Of a stretch of 54,634 nucleotides of DNA, positions 17,927 through 26,459 are shown piece by piece (within the stretch, counting starts at the first letter, position 1; every line of letters starts with the position of its first letter). Source of the stretch: Bacteroidales bacterium (GTDB taxonomy: Bacteria > Bacteroidota > Bacteroidia > Bacteroidales > Muribaculaceae); NCBI GenBank assembly GCA_014800735.1, contig JAAVFP010000023.1:26981-81614 (forward strand), read 5' to 3'. The notes under the pieces are model-generated. The model did no database searches and was not told the DNA's origin. It saw only the letters and a program-made list of their open reading frames with translations. Position numbers and translations under genes: made by a program.

Positions 17927-18011
17927 GTAGGGACGTGCCTCCGGCACGTGACATTTAAGTATCTGAAAATAACCGATCTATACTCGTCAAGTGCCAATGG
18001 CGCGTCCCCAC
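17927..18011. mobile_element. REP/MITE-like palindromic element
   Basis: An 85-bp element with imperfect terminal inverted repeats, GTAGGGACGTGCC (17927-17939) and GGCGCGTCCCCAC (17999-18011), agreeing at 11 of 13 positions. Its left half folds as ACGTGCC-TCC-GGCACGT and its right half as a weaker GTGCC-AAT-GGCGC hairpin, the two-hairpin layout typical of REP doublets. It has no coding capacity. A REP-type HUH transposase gene occurs at 5646-6515; mobilisation by that protein is only a hypothesis. Confidence 0.6.
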
Positions 18012-18119
18012 CGTTCAACGCACAATTTTAGCCGCGTTTATAAGCTCGGAAAACAATCTTTTTCAAAAAATATGTTCAATAACATATAAAAATTTTTAAA
18101 AATGTTCGGAATATATTCG

Positions 18120-18127
18120 TAAATTTG
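18120..18127 (+). promoter_or_regulatory. -7 promoter element for the right susC-susD pair
   Basis: TAAATTTG, predicting a 5' leader of about 260 nt. The -33 region is only T-rich. Confidence 0.6.
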
Positions 18128-18277
18128 CCGTTGCTGTGGTGGAGTCTACCACTCCCTACAGTGTGTATTGTTCGAAAAATTGTACACAATATTTTATAAA
18201 TCAACAAATTAACCGTTTAACCCCTAAAGACTGATCATATAAAACAACCACTCAAACATCTTCTTTCGGTATAGGCA

Positions 18278-18290
18278 CTCTTACTAAGAG
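18278..18290. promoter_or_regulatory. Operator-like palindrome CTCTTAnTAAGAG, site 3
   Basis: CTCTTACTAAGAG lies within the predicted leader of the right SusC transcript, 105 bp before the ATG. Confidence 0.6.
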
Positions 18291-18395
18291 TCACTTCCTT
18301 CCCGATTTTTCTCATCAAGCAACAGAAAAAATTAACTCAATCTCCTCGGCTTCGGCCGGGATAAGAAATCAACCAACAATCCAAACCAATCTTTT

Positions 18396-21300
18396 ATGAG
18401 AAAGCAACAGTTTGTGACACTGCTTTTGCTTGCGGGCCTTCCGCTGGTCGGCACTCCCGCCGCCTACGCACTGCCCGAGCCGCAGCAGCAGGGTCAGGCG
18501 GAAACCGTCATCAACGGTACCGTCCTGGATGAAAACAACGAGCCCGTTATCGGCGCAAGCGTAGTTCAGAAGGGCAACAAGGCCAACGCCGTTGCCACCG
18601 ATGCCTTCGGTCACTTCAAAATGCGCATCGCACCCGGAGCTCAGCTCGAAATCAGCTACGTAGGCTACCAGACTCTGACCATGAAGGCCGCTCCCGACAT
18701 GGTTGCCTACCTCCAGCCCACCACCGAAATGCTCAACGAACTCGTGGCTATCGGTTACGGTACTCAGAAAAAAGCTAACCTCACCGGTGCTGTGGCAACT
18801 GTGGACGTTGCCCGCACAATGGACAGCCGCCCCGTGTCCGACGTCACCCGCGCTCTTCAGGGCGCCGTCCCCGGCCTCACCATCACCACCACCAACGGTG
18901 ACTTCAACTCCGACGCTTCTATCAAAATCCGCGGTACAGGTACCCTGTCCAACAACCAGACTTCGTCGCCCCTCATCGTGGTTGACGGTGTGCCCGTTGA
19001 CGACATGTCCAACCTCAACCCCGAGGACATCGCCGACATCTCCGTGCTCAAGGACGCCGCTTCGGCTTCTATCTACGGTACCCGCGCTGCCTTCGGTGTG
19101 ATCCTCATCACCACCAAGGGCGGTGAAACCAAGGATCGCGTGAGCGTTAAGTACACCAGCAACTACGCCTGGAACCACGCTTCCTACTATCCTCACTTCG
19201 CCAAGACCGCTGTCGACCTCGAAACTGCTCTCCAGACCGTAGGTCGTGGCGTTGGTGCTTCCACCGAGTGCTTCGGTATGAACTACTGGGACGTTATCCC
19301 CTATGCCAAGGCTTGGGACGAGCAGCACGGCGGCAAACTCTACACCGACGCTGTTGAGCTCCAGCCCTTCCAGAGCTGGGACAACGTAGGTGACTACGCC
19401 ATCCTCCCCGACGGTACCTGGGTTCGCTACGCTGACTGGGATACCGGTAAGACCCTGCTCGGCACTTCGCCCTCGATGAAGCAGAACATCAGCATCGACG
19501 GTACCGTTGGCAAAACTTCCTACCGCATCAGCTACGGCTACGACACCAAGAAAGGTCTCATGCGCTACAACCCCGAAGAACTCGCCCGCAACATGGTGAA
19601 CGCTTCGGTTCAGACCGAAATCTTCTCCTGGCTGAAGGCCGGTGGTCGTCTGGCTTGGTTCAACCGTACTTACAAGGAACCCAACGTGTCGCGTAACTCC
19701 TACCAGTACATGTGGCGTTTCCCCTCCTACTTCGAAACCTACGGCTACGCTAAGGACGACGAGGGTACTCCCTACTACTTCCGCAACGAAATGGGTGTGC
19801 GTTCAACCGCTCATCAGGACGTTACCAAGGTCAACCAGACCCGCCTGCAGGGCTGGCTGAATGCCGAAATCATCAAGGGCCTCAACCTCCAGGCTGACTT
19901 CACCTACCAGGTGCGCAACATGGACTACAACTCGGCCTACACCCCCGGCACCGTGTGGAACAACTGGACCGCATCGCCCTTCACCCTCTACACCGCTCCC
20001 TCGCAGTCCGCTACCACTGCTACCCGTCAGAGCTACCGCGATGACCTCTACACCATCAACGTGTTCGCTACCTACGACCACACCTTCGCTCAGGATCACA
20101 ACCTCAAGGTGATGCTCGGTGGCACTGCCGAACGCGAGCAGTACGATAGCTTCTATGTTCGTCGCACCGGCCTGCTTGACAACAGCCTCCCCGAACTCAA
20201 CCTTACCGACGGTACCACCTACACCACCAGCTCTAACCGCTGGCACCGTGCTACCGCAGGTTTCTTCGGCCGTATCAACTACGACTACAAAGGCAAATAC
20301 CTCTTCGAAGCTAACGGTCGCTACGACGGTTCCAGCCGCTTCCCCGCAGCTGACCAGTGGGCATTCTTCCCCTCCTTCTCCGCAGGCTGGCGTTTCTCCG
20401 AGGAAAGCTTCATGAAGCCCCTCAGCTGGTGGAGCAATGGTAAACTCCGTGCTTCCTACGGTCACATCGGTAACGAAGCTGTAGGCTCTAACATGTTTAT
20501 CTCCACTATCTCGCCCGTCACCGCCAGCAACGTACACTGGCTCCAGAACGGTGTGAAAGTCAGCGAGGCAGGCATGCCTACCCTCGTTTCCGCTTCGCTC
20601 ACCTGGGAACGCGTAGTCACCACCGACGTTGGTCTTGACCTCGGCTTCTTCAATAACTCCCTCACCGCCGGCTTCGACTGGTATCAGCGCGACACCAAGG
20701 ACATGCTCGCTCCCGGCGAGGTTATGCCTGCCGTTCTCGGTGCTTCCGCTCCCTACACCAACGCTGGTTCGCTCCGCACCCGCGGTTGGGAACTCTCCCT
20801 GGGCTGGAACCACAGCTTCGGCGATGCCGACTTCTACGTAACCGCTACCCTGGATGACGCTATCACAAAGGTTACCAAGTGGAACAACCCCAACATGCTC
20901 ATCTACTCCTACACCGGTCCCGGCTCCAGCAGCTACACCGAAGGTCAGACCTACGGCGACATCTGGGGTTTTGAAACCGACCGCTACTTCGAAAAATCCG
21001 ACTTCACCGGCCAGAACGCTGACGGTTCCTGGAACTATGCAGCCGGTGTGGCTGACCAGAGCGGCCTCGAAAGCCAGAGCGGCTTCCACTACGGCCCCGG
21101 TGACATCAAGTACAAGGACCTCAACGGCGACGGCGTGATCGACGGCGGCAAGGGTACTATGGACGACCACGGTGACCTCAAGGTTATTGGTAACGCTATG
21201 CCCCGCTTCGAGTACTCCTTCCGTCTGGGCGGCGCATGGAAAGGCTTCGACCTCGACCTCTTCTTCCAGGGCGTTGGCAAGCGCAACTACTGGGCTACCG

Positions 21301-21803
21301 GTTCTATGACCATTCCTATGGCAGCTTCGGCTCTCGGTACCTTCGAGCACCAGCAGTCCTACAACCGCTACATCATGGATGTTGATGAAACCGCTCACAC
21401 CTACACTATCGTTGACTACGATATCAACCAGAACAACATGTATCCTAACATGGTTGGTGGCTCGGGCGCCGTTAACGGCAACATCAGCAACATCGGCCGC
21501 GGTACTTCTAACTTCTATCCCCAGAGCCGCTACCTGATGAACCTGGCTTACCTCCGCCTCAAGGCCCTCACCTTCGGTTACACCCTGCCCTACGACATCA
21601 CCAAGAAGGCTCTCATCCAGAAGGCTCGCGTTTACTTCTCGGCTGACAACCTCTGGGATCTCTACAACGGCGTTCGCAAATATCAGATGGACCCCGAAAC
21701 CACTCAGAGCTATAGCGGTACCGCTAACGACGGCGTAGGTGGCTTCGGTCGTACAACCCCGATGATGCGCAGCTATTCCTTCGGTCTTCAGGTAACTTTC
21801 TAA
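18396..21803 (+). CDS. SusC/RagA-family TonB-linked outer-membrane transporter (right pair)
   Basis: A 1135-aa paralogue of the left SusC. In order: signal peptide (LLLAGLPLVGTPAAYA), carboxypeptidase-D regulatory-like domain (VINGTVLDENNEPVIGASVV), TonB-box region (ELVAIGYGTQKKANLTGAV), plug with YGTRAAFGVILITTK, and a barrel ending SFGLQVTF. Codon choice is strongly skewed toward a narrow set (GCT/GCC, GGT, AAC, CTC, TTC), which suggests very high expression compared with the left pair. The SusD partner follows after 23 bp. Substrate unknown; the neighbouring metallophosphoesterase hints at a phosphorylated compound, but a terminator separates them. Confidence 0.96.
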   Translation: MRKQQFVTLLLLAGLPLVGTPAAYALPEPQQQGQAETVINGTVLDENNEPVIGASVVQKGNKANAVATDAFGHFKMRIAPGAQLEISYVGYQTLTMKAAPDMVAYLQPTTEMLNELVAIGYGTQKKANLTGAVATVDVARTMDSRPVSDVTRALQGAVPGLTITTTNGDFNSDASIKIRGTGTLSNNQTSSPLIVVDGVPVDDMSNLNPEDIADISVLKDAASASIYGTRAAFGVILITTKGGETKDRVSVKYTSNYAWNHASYYPHFAKTAVDLETALQTVGRGVGASTECFGMNYWDVIPYAKAWDEQHGGKLYTDAVELQPFQSWDNVGDYAILPDGTWVRYADWDTGKTLLGTSPSMKQNISIDGTVGKTSYRISYGYDTKKGLMRYNPEELARNMVNASVQTEIFSWLKAGGRLAWFNRTYKEPNVSRNSYQYMWRFPSYFETYGYAKDDEGTPYYFRNEMGVRSTAHQDVTKVNQTRLQGWLNAEIIKGLNLQADFTYQVRNMDYNSAYTPGTVWNNWTASPFTLYTAPSQSATTATRQSYRDDLYTINVFATYDHTFAQDHNLKVMLGGTAEREQYDSFYVRRTGLLDNSLPELNLTDGTTYTTSSNRWHRATAGFFGRINYDYKGKYLFEANGRYDGSSRFPAADQWAFFPSFSAGWRFSEESFMKPLSWWSNGKLRASYGHIGNEAVGSNMFISTISPVTASNVHWLQNGVKVSEAGMPTLVSASLTWERVVTTDVGLDLGFFNNSLTAGFDWYQRDTKDMLAPGEVMPAVLGASAPYTNAGSLRTRGWELSLGWNHSFGDADFYVTATLDDAITKVTKWNNPNMLIYSYTGPGSSSYTEGQTYGDIWGFETDRYFEKSDFTGQNADGSWNYAAGVADQSGLESQSGFHYGPGDIKYKDLNGDGVIDGGKGTMDDHGDLKVIGNAMPRFEYSFRLGGAWKGFDLDLFFQGVGKRNYWATGSMTIPMAASALGTFEHQQSYNRYIMDVDETAHTYTIVDYDINQNNMYPNMVGGSGAVNGNISNIGRGTSNFYPQSRYLMNLAYLRLKALTFGYTLPYDITKKALIQKARVYFSADNLWDLYNGVRKYQMDPETTQSYSGTANDGVGGFGRTTPMMRSYSFGLQVTF

Positions 21804-21826
21804 CCGACTAATCAAATCCAGAAACA

Positions 21827-23578
21827 ATGAAAAAACAACTCATATACGGTTTCCTCGGAATCGCCGCTGTAGCCACTCTCACCGGCTGCGACGATCTCCT
21901 GAACGACAACCGCTATCCTCAGTCCATCCAGACCTCGAATGCTGAGTTCTGGTCCAACCCCAGCAACGTGCAGAGCGAGTGCAACTACTTCTACGAGCTC
22001 TTCTCGGGCTACGGCAACGGTTCCGGCCTTGGCGAGTTCTACGCTCCCGGCCTTAACGACAACCAGACCTCCAGCAACGGTGGCGAAAACCTTGCCAACT
22101 GGAAGAACATCAACGTACCCGCTTCTTCCACCAACTGGAGCAACCCCTACATCTACATCCGCCGTGCCAACCTTATCATCGAAGGTGTTGAAGGCAGCTC
22201 GCTCACCGAAGGCGAAAAAGCCAACTACCTGGGCATCGCCCGCATGATCCGCGGCTGGCAGTACTACGGCCTGGTGCGCGCCTACGGCGATGTGCCTCTG
22301 GTTGAAACTGCTCTCGACCCCTCCAACCCCGAGGACTACGCCGTGCTTTTCGAAGCCCGTACCAACCGCAACACCGTGATGGACTACGCTCTGGCCGACC
22401 TCGACTACGCTGTTGCCAACATCTCCGCTGCTAAGAGCAAGAACGCCTTCAGCAAGGACCTTGCCAAGGCTATCAAGAGCGAAGTTTGCCTCTACGAAGG
22501 TTCCTACGCACGCTACCACGCTAAGGACGAAAGCCGCGCCACCAAGTTCTTCACCGAGGCTGCCAAAGTGGCCGGTGAACTCGTGGATGCTTACCCCATC
22601 GGCGACAACTACCAGGCTCTCTATAACTCCTTCCGCGGTGCTCTCTCGGCCAACGCCGAAGTCATCTTCATGAAGGAATATGAGAAGGACGTGTTCATGC
22701 ACCCCACCGTGGACTACACCAGCTCGTCGACTCCTATCAGCGGTATCACCAAGGATGCCTTTGACGCTTACCTCTTCAAGGACGGCAAGCCCCTGGCTCT
22801 GACTTCCGAGGATACCTCCGACCTGCCCGTTGTTACCTACGAAGACAGCGAACCCGACAAGGACGGCAAAGTTACCCGCACCTACACCCTCAATATCGCT
22901 GACGTACTCGCCGTGCGCGACGGTCGTCTGTCCCAGACTATCGACGAATATGTGTACTTCACCGGTACTCCCTACCAGCGCTCCAACTCCATGCCTATGA
23001 CCTCGCGCACCGGCTACGGTGTCAAGAAGTTCGTAAGCCCCGAAATGGACTACACCTACACCACCACCGTATGGAACTACACCTGCGCTCCCCTCTACTG
23101 GGGTGCCCTCGTTGGTCTGGATCTCGTTGAGGCTAAGGCCGAACTCGGTACCCTTACCGATGCCGACCTGGACAAGACCATCAACAAGATGTTTGCCCGC
23201 GCTGATCTTCCCAAGGCTACCGTGGCTTCGCTTTCTTCGATGAACGACCCCGCCAACAACATGAACGTTTCCAGCCTCCTCTGGGAAATCCGTCGTTGCC
23301 GTCGTTGCGAGCTCATCTACGACAAGGACCTCCGTTACTGGGACCTCGTTCGCTGGCACCAGCTCGAGCTCCTCGACTCCGAAAAGCACCCCAACATCTA
23401 TCTGGGCGCCAACGTTTCGGGCATGCCCGAGGATGACCGTCCTGCCAACGTTGATGGTTACATCAATGCCAAGGGTAAAGGCAGCCGCGTATTCTCCGAC
23501 CGCGAATACCTCTTCCCCATCCCCTCGGGTCAGATTGGTCTGAACACCAACCTCACTCAGAACCCCGGCTGGAACTAA
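21827..23578 (+). CDS. SusD/RagB-family nutrient-binding lipoprotein (right pair)
   Basis: A 583-aa surface lipoprotein with lipobox LTGC (AAVATLTGCDDLLND). The conserved N-terminal block IARMIRGWQYYGLVRAYGDV and the C-terminal block SSLLWEIRRCRRCELIYD...YWDLVRW are present, and the protein ends TQNPGWN. It works as the substrate-capturing lid on the SusC channel encoded 23 bp upstream and shares that gene's strongly biased codon use. Compared with the left SusD it is 20 aa shorter and differs mainly between the conserved helices. A strong terminator follows 23 bp after the stop, closing a two-gene operon. Confidence 0.95.
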   Translation: MKKQLIYGFLGIAAVATLTGCDDLLNDNRYPQSIQTSNAEFWSNPSNVQSECNYFYELFSGYGNGSGLGEFYAPGLNDNQTSSNGGENLANWKNINVPASSTNWSNPYIYIRRANLIIEGVEGSSLTEGEKANYLGIARMIRGWQYYGLVRAYGDVPLVETALDPSNPEDYAVLFEARTNRNTVMDYALADLDYAVANISAAKSKNAFSKDLAKAIKSEVCLYEGSYARYHAKDESRATKFFTEAAKVAGELVDAYPIGDNYQALYNSFRGALSANAEVIFMKEYEKDVFMHPTVDYTSSSTPISGITKDAFDAYLFKDGKPLALTSEDTSDLPVVTYEDSEPDKDGKVTRTYTLNIADVLAVRDGRLSQTIDEYVYFTGTPYQRSNSMPMTSRTGYGVKKFVSPEMDYTYTTTVWNYTCAPLYWGALVGLDLVEAKAELGTLTDADLDKTINKMFARADLPKATVASLSSMNDPANNMNVSSLLWEIRRCRRCELIYDKDLRYWDLVRWHQLELLDSEKHPNIYLGANVSGMPEDDRPANVDGYINAKGKGSRVFSDREYLFPIPSGQIGLNTNLTQNPGWN

Positions 23579-23601
23579 TCACAGCATCACTTAATACAAA
23601 A

Positions 23602-23628
23602 GGGACCGCCGCGTGCGGTCCCTTTTTT
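23602..23628 (+). terminator. Terminator of the right susC-susD operon
   Basis: GGGACCGC (23602-23609) pairs with GCGGTCCC (23615-23622) around a 5-nt loop, followed by six T. Confidence 0.95.
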
Positions 23629-23655
23629 GGATATTAGATATATGTATAACTTTCT

Positions 23656-25239
23656 ATGAAACGACTGATTTTTGCATCAATCTTAGCTACAGCTCTCGCT
23701 CCCGCAGCCATCGCTGCAACTGTTTCGGGAACCGTCAAGGACACCGCCGGAAATCCCATGGCCGGAATCCCTGTGTCCGATGGCTTCGCAGTGGTGCTCA
23801 CCGATGCTTCGGGCGCCTATTCGCTTGAAACCGACAAGGCCGCAGGCCTGGTGTTTGTCACAACTCCCTCGGGCTACACCCCGGCAGCATCCAACGTGAA
23901 CCTCCCACTGTTTTGGAACCTCATCACCAGCCCTGCCGACGAGGATGAGCGCGCCGACTTTGTCCTCGCTCCCGTGGATGACTCCCGCTTTGCCTTCATC
24001 GCATTTGCTGACAACCAGATTAGCAACCGCCACGGCGAGGTGACATGTTTCAACACCACCACCGTGCCCGATATCAATGCCTCGCTCGCCCAGCTGCGTG
24101 CCGAGGGCTACGAGCCTTTCTTAATCGCGCTCGGCGACCAGGCCCATGACTGCTACTGGAAAGCCAACCGCTACGGCCTGCAGGAAGCTTATGCCGACCT
24201 GCGCAAGCTCGAAGCGCCCCTCTACAATGTGATGGGCAACCACGACAACGACAACACCGCAATGAACGATTTCGACGCCGCTGCTGAGTGGCGCCGCAAC
24301 GTAGGCCCCAACTACTATTCGTTCAATAAGGGCGGAGTGCACTTCGTGGTGCTGGACAACATCGAGGTGGTGGACGAAAGCCCCCTCAAGAGCAAGGACG
24401 GCGAGTGTGTCTACAAGCACCGCATCGCCCCCTATCAGCTTGACTGGCTCCGGAAGGACCTCGCCTTGGTAAAGGACAAGGATACTCCCCTGGTGCTTCT
24501 GATGCACGCTCCGCTCTATTATTTCCCCGGCGGCACACGCCAGTACTACATTGAAAATCCCGAGGAACTGCTTGAACTTCTGGCCGATTTCAAGGACGTG
24601 CGCGTGCTTTCGGGCCACACCCACGTGAGCTACGCCACCGCAAGCGAGGACGGCCGTATCTACGAGAACAACTACGGCGCCGTGTGCGGCTCCTGGTGGC
24701 TCAATGCGCGTGTGGACCTCGGCAACGACAACAACATCTGCCGCGACGGCACTCCCTCGGGCTACGGAATCTGGCGCTGGAACGGCAAGGATTTCTCCAA
24801 CTACTTCAAGGGCACCGGCCTGCCCGCTGACGTGCAGTTCTGGGCTTACGACCTCAACGAGGTTGAGTTCGACAACGAAGCTGTCGCTGCCGAGTACCTC
24901 AAGGGTCGCAAGAAGGAGAACGAGGTACTTGTGAACGTGTGGGGCTACGGTCCCGGATGGAAAGTCGAGGTGTTCGAAAAAGGCAAACCGCTCGAAGTTG
25001 AGCGCGTGCGCACCAAGGATCCCCTCTTCCTCATTTCCTGCCCCATCCCCTATGTTGAACAGGGCCGCGAGCTTATCGGCACGGTACGCCCCGTGTTCAC
25101 CATGCACATGTTCAAGGCTAAAGCCAAAAAGGCCAAAACGCCCATCGAAATTCGTGTGACCGACCCCGAAGGCCGCGTCTACACCGAAACCATGGAGCGC
25201 CCCCGCCAGCTCACAACCAAAATGAAAGGCGCGGAATAG
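23656..25239 (+). CDS. Secreted calcineurin-like metallophosphoesterase
   Basis: A 527-aa exported phosphoesterase with three parts: a signal peptide (LATALAPAAIA) plus an N-terminal beta-sandwich domain (residues ~22-105, VSGTVKDTAGNPMAGIPVSD); the catalytic domain (~110-345); and a C-terminal beta domain (~350-510), the MetallophosN/MetallophosC arrangement common in Bacteroidota. Metal-ligand motifs are visible in order: FADNQ, GDQAHD, GNHDND, MHAP and SGHTH. The first motif has Gln where many family members have His, as is frequent in this subgroup. It is expected to act in the periplasm or at the cell surface; the substrate is unknown. It follows the SusC/SusD operon but after a strong terminator, so co-regulation is unproven. 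Confidence 0.88.
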   Translation: MKRLIFASILATALAPAAIAATVSGTVKDTAGNPMAGIPVSDGFAVVLTDASGAYSLETDKAAGLVFVTTPSGYTPAASNVNLPLFWNLITSPADEDERADFVLAPVDDSRFAFIAFADNQISNRHGEVTCFNTTTVPDINASLAQLRAEGYEPFLIALGDQAHDCYWKANRYGLQEAYADLRKLEAPLYNVMGNHDNDNTAMNDFDAAAEWRRNVGPNYYSFNKGGVHFVVLDNIEVVDESPLKSKDGECVYKHRIAPYQLDWLRKDLALVKDKDTPLVLLMHAPLYYFPGGTRQYYIENPEELLELLADFKDVRVLSGHTHVSYATASEDGRIYENNYGAVCGSWWLNARVDLGNDNNICRDGTPSGYGIWRWNGKDFSNYFKGTGLPADVQFWAYDLNEVEFDNEAVAAEYLKGRKKENEVLVNVWGYGPGWKVEVFEKGKPLEVERVRTKDPLFLISCPIPYVEQGRELIGTVRPVFTMHMFKAKAKKAKTPIEIRVTDPEGRVYTETMERPRQLTTKMKGAE

Positions 25240-25241
25240 GT

Positions 25242-25276
25242 CTTATTGGACCAATAAGTCTAATTAGTCCAATTAC
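25242..25276. repeat. GTCTAAT-type palindromic repeat between convergent genes, copy 2
   Basis: CTTATTGG-A-CCAATAAG (25242-25258) is a perfect dyad, followed by TCTAATTAGTCCAAT, which recalls the repeat at 12151-12179. It sits between the metallophosphoesterase stop and the truncated end of the yidD-tatD gene and may also act as a weak bidirectional terminator. Confidence 0.5.
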
Positions 25277-25281
25277 CCCGG

Positions 25282-26052
25282 TCACCCCATGTCACTCTCC
25301 CGGAACAGTCGTTCCGGGGGAATGATTTCGGCGGTGGCCGGGTTGTGTTTTTCACCCAGCGAAATGTCGAATCCGGCCGCTAAAAGCTGTCGCGCAAGCT
25401 CGGGTTTGCCGCGGAAGCCGTGCACAATCCAGCGCTGCCGGGGTCTCAGCTCCTTGCGCAGCGCAATAAGGCGTCCGTAGCGCTTCACACAGTGAATTAT
25501 GAGGGGAAGTTCCATCCGCTCGCTCAGCGCGGCCTGACGGCGAAATATGGCCTCCTGAGTGGCCTCATCGCCGCCTCGCAGTGCGTCCAGTCCGGCCTCG
25601 CCTATCGCAATCACACGCGGGTCGGCCGCCATCCGCTCAAGCTCGGCCCAGGTGGCCTCGTCCACCGCTTCGGTGGTGCTCCAGGGGTGAATGCCCACGC
25701 TGTACCATGCCTCGCCGAGCGCGGTGTCAATATCGTCGCCCGGCTCGAGGTTGGTGAGGATGCGCGGCCCGCGGTGCACGTGCGAGTGTATGTCCGTGAA
25801 CTCCTCAAGCGCCGGGGTGGGGCGGGGCACAGGGTCGTAGCCCGAGCCGCCCCAGGGATTGCAGCGCAGAATGCGCTTGGCCGCCATGGCCGTGCCGCGG
25901 ATAGGGCCGTAGAGCTCCAGCGCCTCCAACGCATAGCGGCTGCAGGTGGGTGTGAAGCGGCACGCCGGCGGTGTGAGCGGCGAGATACAGCAACGGTAAA
26001 ATTGAATGGGTAGCCCCAGTCCGCGGGCCACTATGCGGCTAAGCCTGTTCAT
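25282..26052 (-). CDS. YidD membrane-insertion factor fused to a TatD-family hydrolase (C-terminally short)
   Basis: This 256-aa protein joins two genes that are usually separate. Residues ~1-80 are YidD: an amphipathic start ([20 protein letters not shown]) and the signature [15 protein letters not shown]...[17 protein letters not shown]; YidD helps YidC insert proteins in the inner membrane. From residue ~85 a TatD-type metal hydrolase follows: HSH ([11 protein letters not shown]), GEAGLD, the His in [12 protein letters not shown], the His in [13 protein letters not shown], and the last ligand in RESD. The frame then stops two residues later (MG), where TatD proteins normally continue for several tens of residues. 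The start overlaps rnpA by 14 nt. Membrane tethering of the TatD part would be unusual. Confidence 0.85.
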   Translation of the reverse strand: MNRLSRIVARGLGLPIQFYRCCISPLTPPACRFTPTCSRYALEALELYGPIRGTAMAAKRILRCNPWGGSGYDPVPRPTPALEEFTDIHSHVHRGPRILTNLEPGDDIDTALGEAWYSVGIHPWSTTEAVDEATWAELERMAADPRVIAIGEAGLDALRGGDEATQEAIFRRQAALSERMELPLIIHCVKRYGRLIALRKELRPRQRWIVHGFRGKPELARQLLAAGFDISLGEKHNPATAEIIPPERLFRESDMG

Positions 26053-26446
26053 GGCCTTGCGGGGGAAATGCTTCGGCCAGTTGGCGCAACAGGCGCAGCA
26101 TAGCGCGCTCCACACGCCTGTAGCTCACCGTCTTATCGGCCACGTAGATGAAGGCCGCGTCAAGGCGCACACCGGTCGTGAGAGCGAAATCCTGATGGTG
26201 CAGACGGTAAGCCTCGCGTGTGCGACGGCGCATAAGCACACGGTCCACAGCGTGGTGCAGCCGCTTTTTGGGAATGGATATAAGGAACGCCACAGGCGCG
26301 TCCGAGCTGCGCCCCGGATTATTCCGCGCCACAAGGCGCAGAGGGTAGGCCAGGGCGGCAAAATCAGCTCCGCGCGCGCCGAAGAGTTGCTCGATGGCGC
26401 GTGCGGAGCAAAGTTTTTCTTTCTTATATAAGCCGAGCTTTTTCAA
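26039..26446 (-). CDS. rnpA: Ribonuclease P protein component
   Basis: The 135-aa basic protein subunit of RNase P, which with the RNA subunit trims the 5' ends of tRNA precursors. Family features are the N-terminal [12 protein letters not shown] (the usual L-x-x-x-x-x-FxxLF-type start), the strand [17 protein letters not shown] and the RNR-like helix [13 protein letters not shown], then the C-terminal [16 protein letters not shown]. No ATG precedes the conserved region; a TTG at 26446 (M-KKLGLYKK) fits best, 13 bp after the hemD stop. The 3' end overlaps yidD by 14 nt, the classic rnpA-yidD coupling. Confidence 0.88.
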   Translation of the reverse strand: MKKLGLYKKEKLCSARAIEQLFGARGADFAALAYPLRLVARNNPGRSSDAPVAFLISIPKKRLHHAVDRVLMRRRTREAYRLHHQDFALTTGVRLDAAFIYVADKTVSYRRVERAMLRLLRQLAEAFPPQGHEQA

Positions 26447-26459
26447 GTGCAGGCGTGTG

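Larger units (their letters stand above)
17512..18395. other. Divergent regulatory spacer between the two SusC/SusD pairs
   Basis: This 884-bp AT-rich gap holds both promoters, three operator-like palindromes and one REP-like element. No credible open reading frame was found. The rightward leader (from about 18134 to 18395) contains overlapping short complementary segments around 18138-18156 (GGAGT-CTACC-ACTCC versus GTGG-CCAC) that could form alternative hairpins. Confidence 0.6.

Noticed and set aside
17943-17950. Second parS site from the CACGTG core
   Set aside because: The flanks do not match the parS consensus; it is part of the REP-like hairpin.
19803-21827. 674-codon minus-strand frame antisense to the right susC
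   Set aside because: It arises from the extreme codon bias of susC; no domain, signal peptide or promoter supports it.
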